Shown one piece after another: positions 1 through 8,388 of a stretch of 64,000 nt of DNA; position 1 is the stretch's first letter, and each line of letters begins with the position of its first letter. A program made the translations under genes and the position numbers. The notes below the pieces were generated by a model. That model was not told where the DNA came from and did not search any database. It saw only the letters and a program-made list of their open reading frames with translations. Source of the stretch: Clostridia bacterium (lineage in GTDB: Bacteria > Bacillota > Clostridia > UBA1381). The stretch is taken from NCBI GenBank assembly GCA_017935675.1, contig JAGBHE010000071.1, positions 1 through 64,000 of the forward strand, written 5' to 3'.

Positions 1-313
1 CCAAATTACAAAAAATCAGACCGACACTTTTAATGCCGGTCTAATTGGTGTGCATTTTCTTGTCATAAAAAATTTTTAAAATTTCTCTTGACTTTCTTTA
101 GCAGGTCTTTTATTATGTCAACGTCCAATTAAATGCTGTAAAGACAAAACTTAGTTTTAACTCTCCGATATATTTAAATCGGAGCAACGCTCCTGCTTTG
201 CTCGCAAGGAGCAGAGCTTGCGACAGATTGCAACCAGCGCAGGGAGCGTTAGCTCCGAAGCGTCAGTGGGAGATTTGGGCTCCCACTGAAATTCTGAAAT
301 GGAACCCGCCACC
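1..313. other. Non-coding start of window, structured 3' half
   Basis: No credible gene is visible before the GH2 stop codon. Bases 22-45 form a weak hairpin (AGACCG/CGGTCT). From about 163 onward the DNA is a chain of short hairpins, annotated separately as a repeat. The first 160 bases are AT-rich and carry nothing I recognise. Confidence 0.5.
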
Positions 314-330
314 TTAGAGGCGGGGGACAT
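163..330. repeat. Multi-hairpin repeat, copy 1
   Basis: At least five short stem-loops follow each other: CTCCGAT/ATCGGAG (163-184), TCGCAAG/CTTGCGA (202-223), GGAGC/GCTCC (243-256), TCAGTGGGAG/CTCCCACTGA (263-289) and CCCGCC/GGCGGG (305-324). The last two, with the following GGGGGACATCT, recur at 6195-6266. The stop codon of the GH2 gene (314-316) falls in the loop of the last hairpin, so the final codons of that gene belong to the repeat. The arrangement resembles the structured right end (omega-RNA region) of IS200/IS605 elements or a derived palindromic repeat. No tnpA or tnpB is present here, so this identification is inference. Confidence 0.5.
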
Positions 331-2719
331 CTGCGCGTAGGTTATATACAGATTTCAAAGTCAGCTGCTTATGCAAATCATCTGCGGCAATATTTGTTCT
401 CGCTTCCAGAACAACCGGATCCCCGTTTACTATATCCACATAATTATCGGATAATATGACATCTGCATTTTCAAAGTCAACTTCTACGCCCTTTGCAAGG
501 CATTTGGATTTGAGTCTGATTTGTACCAAATCCTCTTCTTTTTGAATAACCTCAGACATAATAGCAGGGTCTTCCCATTTATAATACTTTGGCTTGTCAA
601 ACAGCATCATTCTGCGCATTATCAGTGTATTTTTATCATCATACAGTTCAGCATAAAAATACATATTAGTTTTATCGGTAACAATTTTATCAGACATACC
701 CCCGATATTTTCTGAAGTCAAAGCTTTAATACAAACCTCCGCTTCCTTTTTCTCAACAACAGTAAAATCATTTCTGCATATGAACATTCTTACGCTCCCG
801 TGAAAATCGCTCATTGTTTCGTTTGCAACGTTTACCGTCATCATATTATTTTCATACGTACATGAGCAAAGTACCGGGGCAAAAAATCTTCTTGCTTCAT
901 AATGCAGCGCCTTATATCTTCCAAACCAGTCAACGCTCGACCAAGATATTGCCGGCCAGCAATCATTTATCTGCCAATAAATAGCGCCTTTGCAAAACTC
1001 TCTGTTTCGTCTGAAATGCTCGACGCCGTACTTTATTGCTTCTGCCTGATTTATCTGTGAAGCATAAATAACATTTTCAAAATCCGACGGATATAAATAT
1101 TTATCCGCCATATACGTTATAATTTTTGTGTTCCCGTTCGGACTTTTCTGATGACATTCCATAACTTTTGAGAATGGGTTGCAATCCTCGGGCAGCGCAA
1201 ACTCTTTTATTGTTTTCATCGATGGAAAACTTTCAAATCCAAATTCGGAACAAAATCTCATTTTATGATTTCCGTATTCCTCATACGGCTTGTTTCCATG
1301 CCACACTTCCCAGCAATGCTGGTCGCCGCGGGTGTAATCTCCCGGATTATCAAATCCGCCCCCGCTCGACGGTGATGAAGGCCAATAGAATGCTTCAGGT
1401 GCATATTTTTCGCATAATTCAGGAAGAATTCTTTCATAAAGCTCAAGATAATCATGCCTTACAAGCTCACTGTTATTTGCGGCGTTCCACTCGATAACAG
1501 CAACCTCCATCTCATTATTTCCGCCGATAATTCCCAGACACGCATGATGCGCAAAACGCTTGAGCTGCTCCGTAAATTCCGCAATAAGATTTTCCTTGAC
1601 AGAATCAATCAGCCATATGTTCGCGCAGGCAATCATCATATCTTGCCATAAAAGAATTCCGTTTTCATCGCAAAGGTCATAAAAATAATCGCTCGGGTAA
1701 TACCCGCCGCCCCATACTCTAAGTGAATTATAATTCGCAAATACACAACTGTCTATTATTTCTTTAATCTTTTCCGGCGTTACCCTTGATAAAATATTAT
1801 CCTGTGGAATATAATTTGCACCCATAGCAAAAATTTTCACACCGTTTACCACTATACAAAATTCATTTCCGCATTCGTCCGGCTTTGTGCTCACGGTTAC
1901 GGTGCGCAGACCTACCCGTTTTGTAATTCTGTCCGTAACCTTGCCGTTATATGCAAGTTCAGCGCATATCTCGTAAAGAGACTGTTTTCCATACCCTCTC
2001 GGCCACCACAATTCGGGATTTTCAATTACAATCTCACCTATGCCGTGCTCAAGTCTTACCGTTTTATTGTCAGCCGATACCGATATATCGCAATCAGCGT
2101 TTTTATGTTTTGTTAAAACAGAAAATTTCAGTATAACCTTTCCTTCTCTGTGTACCTGATGTATTTCAAAATTATCTATATAATCCACATCATAGCTTTT
2201 TAATTCAACCGGCTGAAAAATCCCCATATCAGGCAGCATAGGGCCCCAATCCCAGCCCGACATGCATAGAGCCTTTCTAAGATGCGAGGCGCCCTGCAAA
2301 GTCGCGTCCGAAACGTACAAATGATGTTTTTCCTCCATTTGCTTAAAATATTCTGTCGGCGAAGAAAATACCAGTCTTACTGTATTTTTTCCGATAACAA
2401 TAAGGTCCGCAACATCATATGCAAATGTCCGATGCATATTTTTCACACTGTCAAGAAGGCATCCATTAAGATAAATATCACATATTGTATCCAAACCGCG
2501 AAATATAAGCTCGGAAAATTTTGACTTGTTTTCTATTTCAAAATCACATCTGAATTCACAGGGATAGTCCGAAAACGGCAGATATTTTTCTTCATTATCG
2601 CGCCAAAACGGGTCTTCAATTATGTTATTTTCAAGCAGAATGCCGTACATCGAGCATGGCGCGGTACAAGCTAACGGTTGATAATCCCTATAATAAAATG
2701 TCCAGTTTTTTAATTCCAT
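314..2719 (-). CDS. GH2 beta-mannosidase-type glycoside hydrolase
   Basis: A protein of 801 residues with the order typical of GH2 beta-mannosidases: N-terminal jelly-roll sugar-binding domain (about 1-180, ending in the GWDWGP motif), an Ig-like domain, a TIM barrel, and C-terminal beta domains. The acid/base glutamate sits in GGNNEME near residue 403 and the nucleophile in CSEFGFE near 492. There is no signal peptide, so the enzyme should act on imported oligosaccharides in the cytoplasm, releasing a beta-linked hexose from the non-reducing end. GGAGG precedes ATG. It is the last gene after the CUT1 importer, which suggests it processes that importer's cargo. The last codons (DVPRL and stop) lie inside a hairpin repeat. 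Beta-mannose is the family default; because the operon looks like an allose pathway, a related beta-hexoside is possible. Confidence 0.85.
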   Translation of the reverse strand: MELKNWTFYYRDYQPLACTAPCSMYGILLENNIIEDPFWRDNEEKYLPFSDYPCEFRCDFEIENKSKFSELIFRGLDTICDIYLNGCLLDSVKNMHRTFAYDVADLIVIGKNTVRLVFSSPTEYFKQMEEKHHLYVSDATLQGASHLRKALCMSGWDWGPMLPDMGIFQPVELKSYDVDYIDNFEIHQVHREGKVILKFSVLTKHKNADCDISVSADNKTVRLEHGIGEIVIENPELWWPRGYGKQSLYEICAELAYNGKVTDRITKRVGLRTVTVSTKPDECGNEFCIVVNGVKIFAMGANYIPQDNILSRVTPEKIKEIIDSCVFANYNSLRVWGGGYYPSDYFYDLCDENGILLWQDMMIACANIWLIDSVKENLIAEFTEQLKRFAHHACLGIIGGNNEMEVAVIEWNAANNSELVRHDYLELYERILPELCEKYAPEAFYWPSSPSSGGGFDNPGDYTRGDQHCWEVWHGNKPYEEYGNHKMRFCSEFGFESFPSMKTIKEFALPEDCNPFSKVMECHQKSPNGNTKIITYMADKYLYPSDFENVIYASQINQAEAIKYGVEHFRRNREFCKGAIYWQINDCWPAISWSSVDWFGRYKALHYEARRFFAPVLCSCTYENNMMTVNVANETMSDFHGSVRMFICRNDFTVVEKKEAEVCIKALTSENIGGMSDKIVTDKTNMYFYAELYDDKNTLIMRRMMLFDKPKYYKWEDPAIMSEVIQKEEDLVQIRLKSKCLAKGVEVDFENADVILSDNYVDIVNGDPVVLEARTNIAADDLHKQLTLKSVYNLRADVPRL

Positions 2720-2763
2720 TTTAATCCTCCATTTCGCCTTAGGCGTTTTTATTTCCGATATAT

Positions 2764-2838
2764 AAAATGCTCTTTTAACCCTTAACAGTATTATCGCTTA
2801 TATTACAACCGATAAATTGTCAATTTAAAGAGCATTTT
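2764..2838 (-). other. Inverted repeat between importer and GH2 gene
   Basis: A 12-bp inverted repeat (AAAATGCTCTTT at 2764-2775 and its complement at 2827-2838) brackets about 50 AT-rich bases. On the minus strand the second arm is followed by TTTTATATA, so it could act as a weak terminator or RNA-stability element after the permease gene. Function not proven. Confidence 0.35.
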
Positions 2839-2842
2839 TTAT

Positions 2843-3763
2843 TTATCCTTTTACTCCGCCTACAGTAAGGCCTCCTATAATATGTTTTGAGAAAAATGCA
2901 TACACAATAATCATAGGTATTATTGAAATCATCATAATCAACATATATTCGTTATCCTGTATGTTTTTGCTGGTGCTTAACTTATAAAGCATAACAGCGA
3001 TAGGTTCTTTTGCCGTGTTTCCGAGAATAAGATACGGCCACATAAAATTGCCCCACGTTCCCGTGATGCTGAATATTGCCACAACCATTATAATGGGCTT
3101 GCTCAGCGGCAATATAATTCTCCCAAAAAATCCAATATCTGTACACCCGTCAAGACGTGCCGCTTCAAGATATGACATGGATATGCTGTTGAAGAAATTC
3201 CGAAACAGCAATACATTAAAGGCATTCGCTCCCGCCATAAACCATATCGGGGCATAGCTCCCTATCAAATTTACATGAATAAGCGGCACATCGACAAAAG
3301 TCATATATAACGGTACCATACTTATTCCGGGAAGCAGCATTGACCAAAATACTGCTGTTTCCATAATTTTTGACCCCATCGGCTTTAGCCTCGAAAGAAC
3401 ATATCCTGTTAATCCGTTAATAATTATATCCGTCGCAAGACAACCTATAATAAGCATTACTGAGTTACCGAAATATCTGGCAACGCTTACTTTTTTCCAT
3501 ACCTCGATTATCTTGCCGAAATCAAAGCTTTTCGGCAAAAGGGTCGGCGGCACGGCATACATTTCGCTCACCGTTTTAAACCCGGACAATCCTACCCATA
3601 CAGTAGGTACAAGACATACAAGGCTTATGATAAACATAATCAAAAACATAGCCGCATATAAGAACTTAAATCTTATTTTTTTCATATCGGAAAAATTCAG
3701 CAGCCCGCTTGTTTTATCCGAAAAACGGCTTATTCTTTTTTCTTTTACGCTCTTTTCCACCAT
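2843..3763 (-). CDS. CUT1 sugar ABC transporter permease, MalG type
   Basis: A membrane protein of 306 residues with about six predicted helices and the EAA loop (EAARLDGCTDIGFFGRIILP near residue 195) that contacts the ATPase in carbohydrate importers. An unusually long hydrophilic N-terminus (about 30 residues) precedes the first helix. The gene starts 9 bases after the partner permease and has GGAGG before its ATG. It is the second membrane subunit of the importer fed by the lipoprotein at 4736-6145. No ATP-binding subunit is encoded nearby; in Firmicutes CUT1 systems a shared MsmX-type ATPase from elsewhere is usual. Confidence 0.9.
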   Translation of the reverse strand: MVEKSVKEKRISRFSDKTSGLLNFSDMKKIRFKFLYAAMFLIMFIISLVCLVPTVWVGLSGFKTVSEMYAVPPTLLPKSFDFGKIIEVWKKVSVARYFGNSVMLIIGCLATDIIINGLTGYVLSRLKPMGSKIMETAVFWSMLLPGISMVPLYMTFVDVPLIHVNLIGSYAPIWFMAGANAFNVLLFRNFFNSISMSYLEAARLDGCTDIGFFGRIILPLSKPIIMVVAIFSITGTWGNFMWPYLILGNTAKEPIAVMLYKLSTSKNIQDNEYMLIMMISIIPMIIVYAFFSKHIIGGLTVGGVKG

Positions 3764-3772
3764 AAGTCCCTC

Positions 3773-4672
3773 CTACTCTTCTATACGCTTATCAAGTCCG
3801 AAATAGATAAATGTAAGAACCAAAAGCATCAGGAAGGTAATAACGCCTAACGCCAGCGATTTATCATATTGACCGTACTTAAACGCATAGAAATAGTTTG
3901 TAAGTCCCAAAGACATAGACGCATTATTGGGTCCGCCGCCGGTCATAGTAAGAGGCTGCTCGGTTACATTAAATACTCCGATAATCTGTCTTATAAGCAT
4001 TAACAGAAGCATTCCTTTCATATGCGGAAGAAGCACAAACCGTATTCTGTTGAAAAATCCCGCCCCGTCAAGACGCGCCGCTTCATATAATTCCTGATTT
4101 ATTCCCTGTAATGAAGCAAAATACATAATCAGTGTTGAACCGAATGTATTCCATGACATTGCAACTATAATAAGCGGAATAACCATATTTTTATTTGACA
4201 GCCACCCCATAGGACTAATGCCCAAATAATACAGCATCATATTAAGGAGTCCGCCCTCTCCGTCCATATAGACCAAACGCCATATAAGGCAGGTTGCAAT
4301 ACTGGGAATAATAACAGGCAAATAGGTTGTCACCTTGAAATATCCCTGCATATGCACCAGTTCGTTTAGCATAACCGCACATATAAACGGAAGCGGAAAA
4401 CCTATTACGAGCGACCAGAATACATAAGCAACGGTATTTTTTAACGTTTGTATAAAATTTGTATCGGTTAATACATCTGAAAAATTCTTTAATCCTACAA
4501 ACTCCACCGGGGTAAATCCCTGCAATCTGAAAGTCGAATATGTTATACCTATCAGTATAGGTCTCCAAACAATCATAACAAATAATATCAGCGATGGAAT
4601 AAGCAATGCCCAACCGGACGCGTTATGCTTGATTATACTGCTGATTTTTCTTTTATTTATTTTGTCAGACAT
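3773..4672 (-). CDS. CUT1 sugar ABC transporter permease, MalF/UgpA type
   Basis: A membrane protein of 299 residues with about six helices and an EAA motif (EAARLDGAGFFNRIRFVLLP near residue 200). Together with the next gene it should form the transmembrane channel for an oligosaccharide or monosaccharide. The ribosome-binding site GAGAGG (about 4680-4686) is 8 bases before ATG and lies inside a hairpin that can be replaced by a stronger upstream one (see the RNA element at 4682-4730). This may set the ratio of binding protein to permease. Confidence 0.9.
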   Translation of the reverse strand: MSDKINKRKISSIIKHNASGWALLIPSLILFVMIVWRPILIGITYSTFRLQGFTPVEFVGLKNFSDVLTDTNFIQTLKNTVAYVFWSLVIGFPLPFICAVMLNELVHMQGYFKVTTYLPVIIPSIATCLIWRLVYMDGEGGLLNMMLYYLGISPMGWLSNKNMVIPLIIVAMSWNTFGSTLIMYFASLQGINQELYEAARLDGAGFFNRIRFVLLPHMKGMLLLMLIRQIIGVFNVTEQPLTMTGGGPNNASMSLGLTNYFYAFKYGQYDKSLALGVITFLMLLVLTFIYFGLDKRIEE

Positions 4673-4681
4673 AATAAAATC

Positions 4682-4730
4682 CTCTCATAAATTTTATTTA
4701 TGAGAGCGCTGCAGCAGACAGCGCTCTCAT
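4682..4730 (-). promoter_or_regulatory. Two mutually exclusive RNA hairpins before permease gene
   Basis: On the minus-strand transcript, ATGAGAGCGCTG (4730-4719) pairs with CAGCGCTCTCAT (4711-4700), giving 12 bp. The same CTCTCAT segment, extended to CTCTCATAAAT (4706-4696), can instead pair with ATTTATGAGAG (4692-4682), giving 11 bp that cover the permease ribosome-binding site. The two structures cannot coexist. The first begins only about 5 bases after the upstream stop codon (4736-4738), so a terminating ribosome could influence which one forms. Complementarity is seen directly; the switch function is inferred. Confidence 0.5.
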
Positions 4731-4735
4731 ACTCA

Positions 4736-6145
4736 TTAGTGCTTATCGAGATGATTTACCTGAAAATCGCTGCAAGCCTTTGCAATCAGGGCTTCACAAT
4801 CAGCATCCTTGTTTGTTATAACCTCTTGAATACACCCGTCCAAAACGGCGTATAACTGCTGACAGTCTACCGGTTCCTCCGGTCTGATTGTTATACCTGA
4901 AAGGTCAAAATAATCAGCATAATTTGCCGGATCAACATTTACATAATCCGCGCGCACTTCCGCTTCTTTTGCTATTCTTTCGGGATTTGTCCAAAGAGGC
5001 AGCGCCGACTGCGGCAGAACAAGACCTTTCTGCTCTACAGTGTTCTGTAACGACTTCTTTGTGTTTTCAATTTCTTCTTCTCCGAATTCGGGCGAATATC
5101 CTGTAAGCGCAAGCCATTTCATTGATGCATCAAGCTGTTCGGGAGTAGCTTTCGGGTCAAACATTTTAATCGAACCGCCCATCTGTACATATCTTCCGGC
5201 AGGACCTCCGGGCATTTTCGCAACTACTATATCATCTATAGACATACCATATTTCTGTGAATAATCGCTTGACGGCGTTTCTATAATCATAGCTACACGG
5301 TTTGACGCAAACATTTTATGCAAATCCGTCTGATTAATTACAGTTTCCTGCGGGAGTACGTCATACTTCCACTTTAAATCTTTTATAAACTGAAGCGCCT
5401 GCACACACTCAGGTGAATTAAATGTCGCTTTCCACTTTCCGTCTTCCATCTGCTCCATGAAATTAACGCCATAGCTCCATGCTATATTCATAAAATGCCA
5501 GCCGCCGTAATTTTCTGTTGTTGAAATAGCATATCCGGCAACTCCGGTTTTATCTTTTATAATTTTAGCATATTCTGCCATTTCCTCATAAGTTGAAGGC
5601 AGTTTAATGCTTCCGTCTTCATTAACCAGTCCAGCTTCTGTGAAGAGCTTTTTATTGACTGTAAGTCCCTGCAAATAGGCGTTTATCGGATATGCATAAA
5701 TTTTGCCGTCATCTCCCTTTATTACATCTAACAAAGCGGGATTTAAAGCATCAAGAATACCATTCTTCTTCATTACATCAGTTAAGTCTGCGGCATATCC
5801 GCTTTTCGCGGTCTGCTTAATTTCCGTAAAATGAGAATTGTACATTGTAGGCAGCTGATTTGCTGCGGCTTTCATCTGGAAAACCTGCGCGTCAGCATAA
5901 ACGGTTGTATCGGTAATAATATTAATATCAGGATACTTTTCGTTCATCTGCTTTAAATAGCCTTCATTTATTTCTTTACCGTTGGGGTCTGTTTCGTCCG
6001 GCCAGTCAGCAATGGTTATGCTTACCTTGCCGTCAGCCTGTTTTCCATTCTGCGCCGTTTGCGTTCCGCTGCAGCCTACGAGTGCTCCCATCATCATAAG
6101 CGCTGCTAACCCCAATGCAATCTTTTTTTTGAATTTCATTTTCAT
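4736..6145 (-). CDS. Sugar-binding lipoprotein of CUT1 ABC importer
   Basis: An extracellular solute-binding protein, about 469 residues, family 1 (MalE/UgpB-like). The basic start and hydrophobic stretch end in a lipobox (ALVGC, Cys near residue 26), so the mature protein should be lipid-anchored outside the membrane. The mature part has the usual features: an ITIADWPDE-type N-terminal strand, a glycine-rich hinge (MPGGPAGRYVQMGGS) and aromatic residues for sugar stacking. The frame opens with TTG at 6148; ATG at 6145, 4 bases after AAGGAG, is preferred, with ATG at 6139 also possible. It delivers sugar to the two permeases that follow. Ligand not determinable from sequence. Confidence 0.88.
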   Translation of the reverse strand: MKMKFKKKIALGLAALMMMGALVGCSGTQTAQNGKQADGKVSITIADWPDETDPNGKEINEGYLKQMNEKYPDINIITDTTVYADAQVFQMKAAANQLPTMYNSHFTEIKQTAKSGYAADLTDVMKKNGILDALNPALLDVIKGDDGKIYAYPINAYLQGLTVNKKLFTEAGLVNEDGSIKLPSTYEEMAEYAKIIKDKTGVAGYAISTTENYGGWHFMNIAWSYGVNFMEQMEDGKWKATFNSPECVQALQFIKDLKWKYDVLPQETVINQTDLHKMFASNRVAMIIETPSSDYSQKYGMSIDDIVVAKMPGGPAGRYVQMGGSIKMFDPKATPEQLDASMKWLALTGYSPEFGEEEIENTKKSLQNTVEQKGLVLPQSALPLWTNPERIAKEAEVRADYVNVDPANYADYFDLSGITIRPEEPVDCQQLYAVLDGCIQEVITNKDADCEALIAKACSDFQVNHLDKH

Positions 6146-6171
6146 CAAACTCCTTTTCTTTCTTCAATAAG

Positions 6172-6270
6172 GGGCAAAGCCCCGTCATTCAACGTTTCAG
6201 TGGGGGATTGTGCCCCCACTGAAAAAAGTAAGTGAAACCCGCCGCCTATAGAGGCGGGGGACATCTTGCT
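6172..6270. repeat. Multi-hairpin repeat, copy 2
   Basis: Three stem-loops lie between the kinase/epimerase gene and the binding-protein gene: GGGGC/GCCCC (6173-6185), TTTCAGTGGGGG/CCCCCACTGAAA (6195-6224) and CCCGCC/GGCGGG (6238-6258), followed by GGGGACATCT. Order, orientation and much of the sequence match copy 1 at 263-330. It splits the operon at the step where binding protein is usually made in excess, so it may limit read-through or block RNA decay; this is inference. Confidence 0.55.
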
Positions 6271-6298
6271 TTTAGTTATATTTTTAATTTTTAAGAGC

Positions 6299-7861
6299 TT
6301 ACGGCTCTATTATTTCTCTGAGTTTTACCATGGCTTTTTCAATTCCGAGCTTAGGATCGAACACACTTGAGCTGCCTGCAACAAAAATATCCGCACCTGC
6401 GTTCATCATTTTCGGAATGTTTTCAAAGCTGCAATTTCCGTCAACTTCAATTTCTATGTTTGTATATCCCAAACCGTCAAGGAATCTTCTCATTCTTGTT
6501 ATTTTTTCTATGCACTGCGGTACAAGCTTCTGACCTGCAAAACCAGGATTTACGGTCATTACCAGTACCATGTCTATATCATCCAGTATTTCCCTTATGC
6601 TCTCAATCGGAGTCCCGGGATTAATTGCCACCGCGGCTTTCGCGCCTTTTTGCTTTATTGACGACAGCGCTTTTTGTATATGCGGCGTACTTTCATAATG
6701 AACCGATATAATATCGTCTTTGCACACATTATATTTTTCGATGTATTGCTCCGGATTTTCCGCCATTATATGTATATCAAACGGAATATCCGTAATTTTC
6801 TTTATCTGATTAATCATTTCAGCCGGAAGCATAAGATTTGGCACAAAATGCCCGTCCATGACATCAAAATGAAGCATTTGCACATCATTTTTCTCCAGTT
6901 CCCTGACATCTTCTTCCATATGCAGCATATCCGCGCACATCATCGATGCCGAAATCTTGCCTTTTGATTTGGCTCTGCATTTTGCCGCAAGTGCCGCTCC
7001 GACCATCGGAGCATCAGGACCGAGCTTTGCCGCTCCTATAAACGGAAGCTCGCCGTTTGTCGAATAACAGTGTTTTTCTATATAATCTATGAGCGGATTT
7101 ACGAACAATTCCTTTTGTCTGCTAATACCTCCGCTGAACAGCAATGCATCAGGCGACAGCAGATTGATAATTGAAATCATCGCTTTTCCAAGGCGCTGCA
7201 CCGCATCCTCTATTATTTTTCCTGCCCTTATATCTCCGTTATTTGCCAATTCAAAAACTTCATTACAGGAAAGCTCTTCTCCGAACACCTTTTTTGCAGA
7301 TAATTCAATTCCTTTCCCCGCAGCGTAACATTCCATGCAGTCCTTTTTTCCGCAGCCGCATTCTCTGCCCTCATCTCCCGACGGCAAATGACCTATTTCG
7401 CCCGACGCGCCCAAGCCGCCGTCAAATATACTGCCGTTTATGACTATACCGGTTCCTATTCCTGTTCCGAGAGTAACACATACCAGCACATTTCTGTTCT
7501 GTCCCGCGCCAGCCATGTACTCACCGAACGCTGCGGCTCTCGAATCCTGAATAAGTGTTACGGGTATTCCTATGTGTTTTTCAAGAATATCTGCAAAATT
7601 TACATTGTCCCAGCCAATATTGGGAACCTTACGCGCAATTCTTCCCGTGGAATCCACAGTTCCCGGAATACCAACACCGGCGCATGATATTGGCATTTCG
7701 GAAAAATGAGTCTTTAACAGTTTTCCTATAAATTCCGCTATCCCTTCCGCGCTTTTATCCGGCGGAAGCTTTGCTTCAACTCTGCCGCATATATTGTTAT
7801 ATTCGTCAAGAACACCGATATTAATCTTTGTTCCCCCGACGTCAATCCCAATCCTGCGCAT
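6299..7861 (-). CDS. Fused ROK sugar kinase and allulose-6-phosphate epimerase
   Basis: A protein of 520 residues made of two complete enzymes. Residues 1-303 are a ROK kinase: GIDVGGTKIN phosphate loop, catalytic Asp in TLIQDSRAA, the GTGIGTG motif and the zinc motif CGCGKKDCMEC. Residues 308-520 are a ribulose-phosphate-epimerase-type TIM barrel. Several epimerase motifs follow E. coli AlsE rather than Rpe as I recall them: KISASMMCADML at the start, PGFAGQ instead of PGFGGQ, and EIEVDGNC. With RpiB encoded directly upstream this gives the allose route: allose to allose-6-P (kinase), to allulose-6-P (RpiB), to fructose-6-P (epimerase). The ATG overlaps the rpiB stop by one base, so translation is probably coupled. 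Generic glucokinase plus pentose-phosphate epimerase is the alternative. Confidence 0.82.
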   Translation of the reverse strand: MRRIGIDVGGTKINIGVLDEYNNICGRVEAKLPPDKSAEGIAEFIGKLLKTHFSEMPISCAGVGIPGTVDSTGRIARKVPNIGWDNVNFADILEKHIGIPVTLIQDSRAAAFGEYMAGAGQNRNVLVCVTLGTGIGTGIVINGSIFDGGLGASGEIGHLPSGDEGRECGCGKKDCMECYAAGKGIELSAKKVFGEELSCNEVFELANNGDIRAGKIIEDAVQRLGKAMISIINLLSPDALLFSGGISRQKELFVNPLIDYIEKHCYSTNGELPFIGAAKLGPDAPMVGAALAAKCRAKSKGKISASMMCADMLHMEEDVRELEKNDVQMLHFDVMDGHFVPNLMLPAEMINQIKKITDIPFDIHIMAENPEQYIEKYNVCKDDIISVHYESTPHIQKALSSIKQKGAKAAVAINPGTPIESIREILDDIDMVLVMTVNPGFAGQKLVPQCIEKITRMRRFLDGLGYTNIEIEVDGNCSFENIPKMMNAGADIFVAGSSSVFDPKLGIEKAMVKLREIIEP

Positions 7862-8307
7862 TAAAACTCCCCCGCTTCTATCGCTGAAATCATATCGATT
7901 CTTCTCTGATGTCTGCCGCCTTCGTATTCCGCGTTTAGGAATTCATCAACAATCATCTCGGCTGTCGCACTTCCTATAACGCGCGCTCCGAATGCAACTA
8001 TATTACTGTTATTATGCTGTCTTGACAGCTTTGCACTGTATGGCTCACTGCATACTACAGCGCGTATTCCCTTCACTTTATTGGCAGCAAGAGATATTCC
8101 TACGCCTGTTCCGCAAATCAATATTCCGCGTTCCGTTTCTCCGTTTGCCACGGAGCATGCAACCTTTTTGCCGTATATCGGATAATCCGTCCGCTCTTCG
8201 CTGCCGGTACCGAAATCAACGACCTCATGTCCCTGACTTTGCAGATATTTTATAATATGCAGCTTGAGCTGATAGCCTACATGATCGCACCCTATAGCTA
8301 TTTTCAT
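7861..8307 (-). CDS. rpiB: Ribose/allose-6-phosphate isomerase RpiB
   Basis: A LacAB/RpiB-family sugar-phosphate isomerase of 148 residues, the full usual length. It has the N-terminal GCDHVGY motif, SEERTDYP, the active-site Cys in ICGTGVGIS, the catalytic His in SRQHNNSN and the substrate-binding GGRHQRR tail. E. coli RpiB interconverts ribose-5-P and ribulose-5-P and also allose-6-P and allulose-6-P. The latter fits here, because the next, translationally overlapping gene encodes a ROK kinase fused to an AlsE-like epimerase. Cytoplasmic. A GC-rich hairpin lies upstream (8347-8372). Confidence 0.93.
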   Translation of the reverse strand: MKIAIGCDHVGYQLKLHIIKYLQSQGHEVVDFGTGSEERTDYPIYGKKVACSVANGETERGILICGTGVGISLAANKVKGIRAVVCSEPYSAKLSRQHNNSNIVAFGARVIGSATAEMIVDEFLNAEYEGGRHQRRIDMISAIEAGEF

Positions 8308-8346
8308 CGCACATACCCCTTTTTCCTATGCATAGCAGCAACATAC

Positions 8347-8372
8347 GGGGCGGCGCTGTTAACCACCGCCCC
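8347..8372 (-). other. Intergenic hairpin upstream of rpiB
   Basis: GGGGCGG (8347-8353) pairs with CCGCCCC (8366-8372) around a 12-base loop. No T-run follows on the minus strand, so it is not a clear terminator. It may protect the upstream message or reduce read-through into the hexose operon. Confidence 0.35.
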
Positions 8373-8388
8373 TGCCATCTGCAATATT

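Noticed and set aside
4242..4613. 123-codon open frame on the minus strand
   Set aside because: Same strand but another frame within the MalF-type permease gene, which has a clear EAA motif and helices.
6299..7861. Reading the fusion as glucokinase plus pentose-phosphate epimerase
   Set aside because: The epimerase motifs and the coupled rpiB fit the allose pathway better; kept as the alternative in the feature entry.
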